Positions 18,683 through 26,542 of a DNA stretch of 35,590 nucleotides are shown here, piece by piece (position 1 is the stretch's first letter; every line of letters begins with the position of its first letter). Made by a program: the position numbers and the translations under genes. The notes beneath the pieces are model-generated. The model was not told the DNA's origin and made no database searches. It saw only the letters and a list, made by a program, of their open reading frames with translations. Origin of the DNA: Thermoplasmata archaeon (GTDB lineage: Archaea > Thermoplasmatota > Thermoplasmata > Halarchaeoplasmatales > Halarchaeoplasmataceae); the NCBI GenBank assembly GCA_007129655.1, contig SKVC01000063.1, positions 1 through 35,590 of the forward strand, in the 5' to 3' direction.

Positions 18683-20064
18683 GGCTCCCGAAAATGGGTG
18701 TGCAGCGGGCACGAAAGAGGAAGCGGGAAAGTAGGTCGAAGTATGTTTCCATCATTATCGTCTTTCTGATTATGGTCGTGGTAGTGCTGGGCGGTGCGAT
18801 GTTGTCCGATACTAACTACAGTTCAAGTGCATACGATTACAGGACGAGAAGTCCACCCGGCTGGAGCGAGGATGTGAGGATATCGTACAATTCTACTTCC
18901 GATCGAGAACCAGCAATTGCAGTTGAAGGTGAAGTTGTACATATTGTGTGGAGGAGTACATGGTTTGGAGGACAAATATTTTACACTAAATCAAATGATG
19001 CGGGAGAAAACTGGAACGAGCCAGTGATGATAGGTCCTTTGGATTATGGTTGTATGAGACCAGATATTGCTGTTAGCGGTGATGATGTGCATGTGGTATG
19101 GGAGAACAATAACGCTTCGGCCCGGGAGATTAGGTATCTGAGGTCTGTTGATGGTGGTGACACATGGCTCCCCGAACGGATGATCTCCAGCGACGACGGG
19201 AATAACTCGCAGGCCCCGAAGATCGCCGTGAGCGAGGACGGGATGGACGTGCATGTTGTCTGGGTCGATAGCAGGCATGCGGATGAGTCGTTTCCTCCTA
19301 ACCTCGAACTGTACTACAACCGCAGTCATGATAGAGGCTTGACATGGGAAGGAGAAATGCGTCTTACCGAGGCAGATTATGAATCAACAGGACCGAATAT
19401 AGCTGTTGTGGGGTCTTCAGTACACGTAGTTTGGATGGACGAACGTGCCGGAAAGTGGGATATTTATTACAGGCACTCACTTGACAGGGGAGCGACATGG
19501 GATGGAGAGGTTATAATATCCGACAGCCCTAATCACGAAGGGCCGGCAGACGTAGCTACATCTGGAGAGACCATACATGTGGTTTGGGATCGAACCGTAT
19601 CTGGCGAAGACTTGATCCTTCACCGTATGTCTACGGACAACGGAGGAACATGGAGCGAATCACAGGTTCTTACAACTTCACCCGTTCGAGCAGTTCGACC
19701 AAGAATAGTTACAAATGGAGATGAAGTACATATGGTGTGGTTTGACGGACGAGATGGGGGAAATGAAATATATTATAAGAACTATGTATCTGAAGTCTGG
19801 GGAGCAGACACCAGACTTACATACACGGACAATAGCGAATCACTGAGTCCTAACATAGCCATTGATAACGATAAAATACATGTAGTATGGCATGATGACA
19901 GGGATGGAGATCTCCCAGAGATTTATTACAAACGTAACCCCGATTTTATCAATGTGCCTGAGTTTGGACATGTATTACTCCCTGTAATCGTAACAATCAT
20001 TATTTACGTTATTTATATATATAATCAGAAAAAAGAAAAACATAAAAGGAGGACAAAAACATGA
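18676..20064 (+). CDS. BNR/Asp-box beta-propeller surface protein with PEFG-type C-terminal anchor
   Basis: N-terminal TM (VSIIIVFLIMVVVVLGGAML); repeated Asp-boxes (SNDAGENW, SVDGGDTW, SHDRGLTW, SLDRGATW, STDNGGTW); C-term VPEFGHVLLPVIVTIIIYVIYIYNQKKEKHKRR; paralog of 14619-15962. Confidence 0.85.
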   Translation: MVRLPKMGVQRARKRKRESRSKYVSIIIVFLIMVVVVLGGAMLSDTNYSSSAYDYRTRSPPGWSEDVRISYNSTSDREPAIAVEGEVVHIVWRSTWFGGQIFYTKSNDAGENWNEPVMIGPLDYGCMRPDIAVSGDDVHVVWENNNASAREIRYLRSVDGGDTWLPERMISSDDGNNSQAPKIAVSEDGMDVHVVWVDSRHADESFPPNLELYYNRSHDRGLTWEGEMRLTEADYESTGPNIAVVGSSVHVVWMDERAGKWDIYYRHSLDRGATWDGEVIISDSPNHEGPADVATSGETIHVVWDRTVSGEDLILHRMSTDNGGTWSESQVLTTSPVRAVRPRIVTNGDEVHMVWFDGRDGGNEIYYKNYVSEVWGADTRLTYTDNSESLSPNIAIDNDKIHVVWHDDRDGDLPEIYYKRNPDFINVPEFGHVLLPVIVTIIIYVIYIYNQKKEKHKRRTKT

Positions 20065-23000
20065 AAATAGATGAGAAAATATTGAGCATATTGGCTACAC
20101 TACTGATACTGCTAAGTTCAGTAGCTGTAACCGGAGTATCGAGCATTTCGTACGAAGAAGAAACGAACGAATCGACTATGATATATCACAGTGAAGAAGA
20201 TATGACGTCCTTGAGTGGAAAGCTGACCGACACTTTTCTGAAAGTCGAAAGTGTCAGAGCAGATAGTCCCGTGGTATATCTCGATCGGAATAATAATATC
20301 TCCGTGAAAATATTAAATTCTGGAGCAAATGTAGGGGATGAATCCTACACCGAGAACATAACCGCTTCAATCGAAGACATCGAAGCTCTCCTTGAATTAT
20401 ACTCAAATAATCCAAGAAACAAACTCCTGGAAAAAGCGATAGAGAGTCTTGAGGAGGCTCTGTTGCTGGTGTCGGAACATCAACGAGAGGAATCTATAAA
20501 ATCGGTACGTCAAGCGGTTGTACATCTTCACGCAGCCGGCCAGGGTAGGCATGGGATACCGAGAGAAGATGTGATAACCGCACTGGCGGAGACTGTCGAA
20601 CTGAAAGTTTGGACAGTGATAGAACAGGCGAGAAGTAGCTTCGGGTCTGAACATCCTGATGTGCATGAAGCGGAGGACATATACGAAGATGCCGTAGATA
20701 AGCTCGAAGACGGGAAGTATATACCAGCGATGAATCGTTTCAGGAAAGCCTTTGAAATAGTGCTTGGTGCGTATGTATGTGATGTTAACCTTGAACTATA
20801 TTCATGGATGAGAGACGGTTATGAGAGCGAGATCGGGAGTGGGTACATAGAGTCATTTGAAGCCGAATCGTACGAAGTTATTACGATAACATGGAATCCT
20901 ACTAGAAGAGGGATAAATTATGTGAGGGTGAATATAGCGGGTGAGTACATTGTCTATAGCTCGGATGGAGAGGCGGAGGAAAGCCCTACTAAGACATTTA
21001 GCTTCGGCTTTGTAGTTACATCTGAGGATGATGAAGAAGAAAGGTGGGGGCCAGGTGGTCCTGGGGCAGGTTATCATGATTATAGTAATGTTAGCGCAGA
21101 TGAGGGTATACGTTATCGTGATGGACCACGAATAATTTTTGTCGAGGATAGTAATCTAACCATCGAATCGGGCGCAGCGCTACAGCTCAACGAGTCGATA
21201 ACTCTTGTGATGGAGAATGAATATGCTGAACAATTTTCGATTGTCATCGAACCCGATGCAGCATTCATCATCGAGAGCGAAGTAGGTGATGATATTTCAA
21301 CGATAATTACAGCACCTAACCGTAATACATACCCATTCCTAAACCACGGCACAGTCCACTTCACCGGTGCTTCCGTTATGAAGACCTTTGGGAACCGTAG
21401 CGATCTCGAAGAGCCCGCCGGCATACAGAACCTCCCCGGGAGCACTTGCATACTCGACAACACAAACGTACTCGAAGCCGACACCCACAGCGTGTACGTT
21501 ACAGGTAATACGGAAGCACATATTCGAGGAACCGAAACGATAATCGGTCGGTTGGATGAACACAACGAGAACATAGCTACGGGACATGGGGTCTTCGTCG
21601 ATGGAGCTACATCGCATATCGAGAATGTGACAGTGCAACACAACCAGATGAATGGAATAAAAATTTTGTCATCTAGCTACAACAACATAACAAACAACAT
21701 CTTGTTGACCAACAACATTGGCATATATTTAAGATTCGCACACGACAACCTTATCAACAATAACACTGCGCCATCTAACGACGAGTATGGAATTTACCTT
21801 ATGAAATCCGAAAGAAACACTATTACCAACAACACAGTCAAAACTAACTACCGCGGTTATTATGGTATTTATCTTCGGGAGTCTAATAGCAACACTCTTG
21901 AGAACAATAGTGCAAATTCGAATTCCGAAGGTATTTTGCTCATGTTGTCATCAAACAATAAAATACATAACAACACCGCCAACTCGAATGACTTCCGAGG
22001 TATTTACCTAAGCGCGTCCTCGGACAACACCATCACCAACAACATCGCCAACTCGAATAATTGGGCCGGCATCTACTTTGATACCGACTCTAGCTACAAC
22101 GTCATTGGGAACAATGACCTCTCAAAAAATGGTTTTGGCATCGTCATCCAGAGGTCATCCAACAATATTATCCAGAATAATATTGCAACCATGACTGTAG
22201 ACCGCAGTATCTACCTCCTAGCCTCATCTAACAACAACACTATTTACAACAATACCGCCAATTCGGAGTACAGACACGGTATATACCTTCAGAGATCTCA
22301 CTACAATACCATCTCTAACAACGATGTATCAGACAACGATAGGGATGGAATCTATATCGAGTGGTCCAGTAATAACATTCTGAAGAAAAACATAGCTTAT
22401 TTCAATGGCTACAACGGCATCTACCTATATTCATCTTGCAACAATACAATCATTAACAATCTCGCAAAAGACAACAATAGAGATGGATTCTACCTCGATA
22501 TGTCTGACGGGACCAAAATTGTCAACAACACCGTTTTGAACAACAATTACGGTATCTATCTCTCATCTTCTAAAAACAACACCATCGCCAACAATACCCT
22601 ATCGAACAATTACCACGGAATCTACATGGAGGGTTCTTCTTCGTCGATCATCAGGAACAACCGCATAGGCACGGCCTACTATTCCGTTGAAAACGAACTC
22701 GTGTACGGACCAGCCAGCGGTGGCGAAACATGGCCATTCTATTTAGATAACGAGTATATATCAGAATGCACCCTCTATCTCGATAACGGTTACGAGCTGT
22801 ATGAATTGACGGAAGGAGTTGATTATATTTTAGACTATGAACAGGGTGAGATATACTTGATCGACTGGACATTGAGTACTGGTGACATCATCTATGCGGA
22901 CTACACTTACCTGATACCAAACGACGGCAATATCTATGGGATATACAGTATTGAATCATCTCCAACGATAGAGGGCAATAAGATCATTTGGAATGAGAAA

Positions 23001-24047
23001 GACGGAATACATATAGACAACTATGGAGATCTTACTCACACACCGGTAATCAAAGACAATACGATCTACGGCCATCGGGACGGTGTGGGTGTAAACGTGC
23101 TCAACTCGGCTGTACTGATAAAAGATAATCTCATCGCCAGTAACAGGGACGGTGGGATAATTATGTATAACTCCACAGGTGAGATAAATCAGAACATAAT
23201 CAATGGTAACTGCCGTCCGTGGTCATACACACCACCGGAGTGGATGTATACAGGGATACATCTACTCCAATCCGATAACGTATGGATACATAATAACAAT
23301 CTCTCTTCCAATCGTGTAAATATCGCTATTGAACAGTCCTCCAACATAAATATCGAGTGGAATGAAATAATAGATCAACCCGCAATCGAGATCAAGATAT
23401 ATCCTCCTCCGCCATCGACACGTGGTATAATCTCCATTGATTCTCAAAGCGAGATATCGAACAATACCATCAGAGGTACTTCTTATGGAATGATTATCGA
23501 ATATGCAGATGATACTACAATAATCAACGACAACAAGTTCTATCCCATGGAAGAATACGGGGCGCTCAATGCACTACACCTGAAGTGGTCCTCGCCGATA
23601 ATAAAGAACAATAATTTCTCTCATGCGGAGGGTTGGGGTATTTACTCGATCTACGGAGCTCCCGCCAACAGCGGAGTCAACGGAACTCAACTGATCGAGG
23701 AGAATACATTTGGTTATTGTGGTCAAGGATGGGTAGTGCAGTACTGGCGGTTCCAGGTACGCGTTTTAGAACATGATGAAGCCGTTGAAGGCGCCGATGT
23801 CGTGATCTGGGACAATCTCGGTGGCGCTGCGGTATGGGAAGGAACCACCGACGAAAACGGTGATACAGACGAAATCGTTCTGCCCCAGTATTCGTGGGAT
23901 TCCGAAGGAGAGAAGACACAGTATTCACCCTATACGGTATTGGTAGATTCCGATTACTGGTACCTCATATCATATATCCATCTGGAATCGAATATCCTGC
24001 TGGAAGTTGATGTCGGTACGGGGGATCATACGATAAAACCATACTGA
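20061..24047 (+). CDS. Large secreted NosD-like right-handed parallel beta-helix protein with N-terminal CARDB/helical module
   Basis: Signal peptide; paralogous N-half to 16154-18682; many NNTIxNNTAxxNxxGIYLxxSSNN repeats; C-terminal Ig/carboxypeptidase-regulatory-like domain; no PEFG anchor. Confidence 0.88.
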   Translation: MKIDEKILSILATLLILLSSVAVTGVSSISYEEETNESTMIYHSEEDMTSLSGKLTDTFLKVESVRADSPVVYLDRNNNISVKILNSGANVGDESYTENITASIEDIEALLELYSNNPRNKLLEKAIESLEEALLLVSEHQREESIKSVRQAVVHLHAAGQGRHGIPREDVITALAETVELKVWTVIEQARSSFGSEHPDVHEAEDIYEDAVDKLEDGKYIPAMNRFRKAFEIVLGAYVCDVNLELYSWMRDGYESEIGSGYIESFEAESYEVITITWNPTRRGINYVRVNIAGEYIVYSSDGEAEESPTKTFSFGFVVTSEDDEEERWGPGGPGAGYHDYSNVSADEGIRYRDGPRIIFVEDSNLTIESGAALQLNESITLVMENEYAEQFSIVIEPDAAFIIESEVGDDISTIITAPNRNTYPFLNHGTVHFTGASVMKTFGNRSDLEEPAGIQNLPGSTCILDNTNVLEADTHSVYVTGNTEAHIRGTETIIGRLDEHNENIATGHGVFVDGATSHIENVTVQHNQMNGIKILSSSYNNITNNILLTNNIGIYLRFAHDNLINNNTAPSNDEYGIYLMKSERNTITNNTVKTNYRGYYGIYLRESNSNTLENNSANSNSEGILLMLSSNNKIHNNTANSNDFRGIYLSASSDNTITNNIANSNNWAGIYFDTDSSYNVIGNNDLSKNGFGIVIQRSSNNIIQNNIATMTVDRSIYLLASSNNNTIYNNTANSEYRHGIYLQRSHYNTISNNDVSDNDRDGIYIEWSSNNILKKNIAYFNGYNGIYLYSSCNNTIINNLAKDNNRDGFYLDMSDGTKIVNNTVLNNNYGIYLSSSKNNTIANNTLSNNYHGIYMEGSSSSIIRNNRIGTAYYSVENELVYGPASGGETWPFYLDNEYISECTLYLDNGYELYELTEGVDYILDYEQGEIYLIDWTLSTGDIIYADYTYLIPNDGNIYGIYSIESSPTIEGNKIIWNEKDGIHIDNYGDLTHTPVIKDNTIYGHRDGVGVNVLNSAVLIKDNLIASNRDGGIIMYNSTGEINQNIINGNCRPWSYTPPEWMYTGIHLLQSDNVWIHNNNLSSNRVNIAIEQSSNINIEWNEIIDQPAIEIKIYPPPPSTRGIISIDSQSEISNNTIRGTSYGMIIEYADDTTIINDNKFYPMEEYGALNALHLKWSSPIIKNNNFSHAEGWGIYSIYGAPANSGVNGTQLIEENTFGYCGQGWVVQYWRFQVRVLEHDEAVEGADVVIWDNLGGAAVWEGTTDENGDTDEIVLPQYSWDSEGEKTQYSPYTVLVDSDYWYLISYIHLESNILLEVDVGTGDHTIKPY
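21660..22665 (+). repeat. Coding repeats of NosD-type parallel beta-helix rungs
   Basis: Tandem degenerate ~22-24 aa rungs (GIYLxxSSNNTIxNNTAxSN) with recurrent AACAACACC codons. Confidence 0.85.
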
Positions 24048-24287
24048 GAACATTAAATCTTCTCGAACTCGATGTGATGCAAAGGGGATATCAGCTAACA
24101 GGTCGCTGACAGAACAGGGTTGGAGATAATATGCTATCGAGAGGTATGCTGAAAGGATGTTAACGGTATCCTTGAATAGGGAGTGATCATCTACCACTCG
24201 CTTTCAGACGTACTAGCACAATGGATGAGAGTGATCCTTTATCTGCAATTTACGCTCTGTTAAAAGTGTATTGAACCGAATAGATAA

Positions 24288-24327
24288 TGGACAATGCCAA
24301 AAGTTCTAAAAAACTTTTCGCTGTCCA
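24288..24327. repeat. Closely spaced inverted repeat (hairpin or fused IR ends)
   Basis: TGGACAATGCCAAAAGTT-ctaa-AACTTTTCGCTGTCCA: outer 6 bp and inner 7 bp complementary stems. Confidence 0.6.
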
Positions 24328-24414
24328 CTAAAAAGTGTTTTAATGAACATATCAGAAAGCTTGCGCTTTATAATAGATCGTCTATAGACTCACCCGACTT
24401 ACATTACAATAAGA

Positions 24415-24446
24415 ATTTGCCCGTAAATTGGCGTTAGTATCATTCA
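24415..24446 (+). repeat. Right copy of island-flanking direct repeat
   Basis: ATTTGCCCGTAAATTGGCGTTAGTATCATTCA; see left copy at 13253. Confidence 0.7.
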
Positions 24447-24542
24447 GAATGCTATCGCATTCTAAAAACTCGTGAAGCAGAGCTTCCCTCGCCAGCAGGA
24501 ATGCAGAGCATTCCTCCAGCTCGTAAATCATAGATTTACTCG
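24447..24542. repeat. Tandem array of four small perfect hairpins each followed by CTCG
   Basis: GAATGC-tatc-GCATTC; GAAGC-aga-GCTTC; AGGAATGC-aga-GCATTCCT; GTAAATC-ata-GATTTAC, with CTCG after each (0-6 nt gap, or overlapping the stem end). Confidence 0.75.
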
Positions 24543-24761
24543 TCTCCCCCTCGGCGCTTTTTACAATTCGAATATTCATGAGAATTTAAAAAACAAGAAG
24601 AATCTTTGATTCTTTGGAGTCTTCATAACTTCCGAACAATGTGATGAAGTTTGAAGGTGAAGAAAATATTTGATTTTGTGTACCTTTTTATTTTACCCGC
24701 TTTGTTTTTTATAAAAATAAGGGAAGGGGTTTTTAGTCTGTTATAGTTGGTATGGCCGAGC

Positions 24762-26420
24762 TTACATCATGCCGCCCATGCCGCCCATTCCTGGTGGCAT
24801 TCCGCCGGCTCCCGGTGGCATTCCGCCTTCGCCGCCACCGCCGCCTTTGGATGCGACTACGTCGTCGATCCTGAGGATCATGTTGGCGACTTCGGTAGCT
24901 GCCTGGATGGCCTGGTTCTTTACACGGAAGGGCTCGATTACCTTGCCCTCGATCATATCGATTATCTCTCCGCTGATGATCTCGATCCCGTGGGTGTGCT
25001 TGCCGTCTTTCTCGTGGGCAGCGTTCAGCTTCATGAGTATGTCGATACCGTCCATACCTGCGTTCTCCGCAAGTGTGCGGGGTATTATGGAGAGTGCCGA
25101 TGCGTATGCTCTTATAGCAAGCTGTTCACGACCTTCAACGGTGTCCGCATAGTCCTCGAGTTTATTCCTTAGCTCGATCTCCGTAGCACCGCCGCCGGGC
25201 AATATTGCGCCGTCTTCGATGGCTACAGCGACTACCTTGAGTGCATCGTGTATAGCTCTCTCAAGCTCGTCGACTATATGGGATGTACCGCCTCTGAGTA
25301 ACAGAGATACGGACTTACCTTTGTCTGCTCCTTCTATGAAAGTCATGTGATCGTCGGCTATCAGCTTTTCGTGTACCGAATCTGCTTTGCCCAGATCTTT
25401 CTTTGTTAGATCCTTCAGATTGGTAACGACCTTGGCTCCGGTAGCTTTGGCCAGCTTCTTCATGTCGGATTTCTTGACACGGCGTATCGCAAAGATACCT
25501 TTCTTAGCCAGGTAGTGCTGTGCTAGATCATCGATGCCTTTCTGGCATAGGAGTACGTTTGCTCCAGCCTTGACGACGTAATCCACCATGTCTTTTATGG
25601 ATTTTTCTTCTTCATCAAGGAATTGCTGCAGTTGATCAGGACTGGTTATCTCTATTTCAGCGTCCATCTCTGTGTTCTTGATCTCGATCGCGGAATCCAA
25701 CAATGCGATCTTAGCATCCTTTACTTCCTTGGGCATGCTGGGATGGAGTCGTTCTTTATCAAGTATCAAGCCGTTGATGAGTTCCGATCGATTCACACTA
25801 GCGCCAGCTTTCTTCTCGACTTTGATGTTATCTATATCGACTACGAAGTTACCGTCTTCCTTTTCGGCGACCTGTTTTACCGCTGTTACCACCATATTGG
25901 CTAGTTCTATCTTGTTGCCTTCGATGGATTTACCGGTCATCGCGGTCATTGCGACATCCTTCAAAAGTTCTACATCGTCTATGTCGATCTCTATCTTAGA
26001 TTCTTCAAGAATTTCACCGGCCCTGATCGCGGCCATCCTGAATCCCTTGGCTATTATGCTGGGATGGACTTTCTGTTCGATGAGATCCTCGGCGTGTTTC
26101 AAGAATTCTCCGGATAGTACCACAACAGTTGTGGTTCCGTCACCGCATTCATCGTCCTGACTCTCGGCTACCTCGACTACCATCTTGGCAGCCGGGTGTT
26201 CGATGTCAATTTCGCTAAGTATAGTTGCACCATCGTTGGTGATCACAACGTCGCCCAGGCTGTCAACGAGCATCTTGTCCATGCCCTTTGGTCCTAGGGT
26301 AGTTCTAACCGCGTCAGCGATGGCTTTTGCGGCTGCGATGTTCTTTTTCTGAGCATCGCTGCCTCGTTCGCGTGTCGTGCCTTCTTTTAACAGTAATATT
26401 GGTTGGTTTCCTCCAAACAT
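24762..26420 (-). CDS. Thermosome subunit (group II chaperonin)
   Basis: [43 protein letters not shown], Gly/Met-rich tail GGMGGMM. Confidence 0.97.
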   Translation of the reverse strand: MFGGNQPILLLKEGTTRERGSDAQKKNIAAAKAIADAVRTTLGPKGMDKMLVDSLGDVVITNDGATILSEIDIEHPAAKMVVEVAESQDDECGDGTTTVVVLSGEFLKHAEDLIEQKVHPSIIAKGFRMAAIRAGEILEESKIEIDIDDVELLKDVAMTAMTGKSIEGNKIELANMVVTAVKQVAEKEDGNFVVDIDNIKVEKKAGASVNRSELINGLILDKERLHPSMPKEVKDAKIALLDSAIEIKNTEMDAEIEITSPDQLQQFLDEEEKSIKDMVDYVVKAGANVLLCQKGIDDLAQHYLAKKGIFAIRRVKKSDMKKLAKATGAKVVTNLKDLTKKDLGKADSVHEKLIADDHMTFIEGADKGKSVSLLLRGGTSHIVDELERAIHDALKVVAVAIEDGAILPGGGATEIELRNKLEDYADTVEGREQLAIRAYASALSIIPRTLAENAGMDGIDILMKLNAAHEKDGKHTHGIEIISGEIIDMIEGKVIEPFRVKNQAIQAATEVANMILRIDDVVASKGGGGGEGGMPPGAGGMPPGMGGMGGMM

Positions 26421-26542
26421 TTTTCTACCACCTGTAATTTTTTTAGTATCTTTTGCTATATAGAGGTTCTATATATAGTTTACTATCTGTCTCCGTCGAA
26501 AAATACACAAATATTTTAACCATCATACATGTGCATTCTAAT

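Noticed and set aside
21660-22665. Short recurrent motifs that might suggest a CRISPR array or minisatellite
   Set aside because: They are in-frame NosD-type beta-helix rungs with degenerate nucleotide repeats and no unique spacers
24447-24614. Palindromic cluster considered as CRISPR
   Set aside because: Hairpin stems differ from each other and spacers are only a few nt; no repeat-spacer architecture or cas genes
24048-24740. Possible tRNA or other known structured RNA in the long intergenic region
   Set aside because: No T-loop (GGTTCRANYC)-like box with matching acceptor stem could be found by eye
24747-26160. Several plus-strand ORFs opposite the thermosome gene (e.g. 24747-25172, 24769-25152, 25672-26160)
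   Set aside because: Antisense to a clear, complete thermosome CDS; the Pro-rich peptide is just the mirror of the GGM-rich tail codons
26453-26542. N-terminal extension of the PAPS-reductase-like ORF
   Set aside because: It covers TATA-like promoter sequence between divergent genes; ATG at 26543 begins the recognisable zinc-ribbon protein
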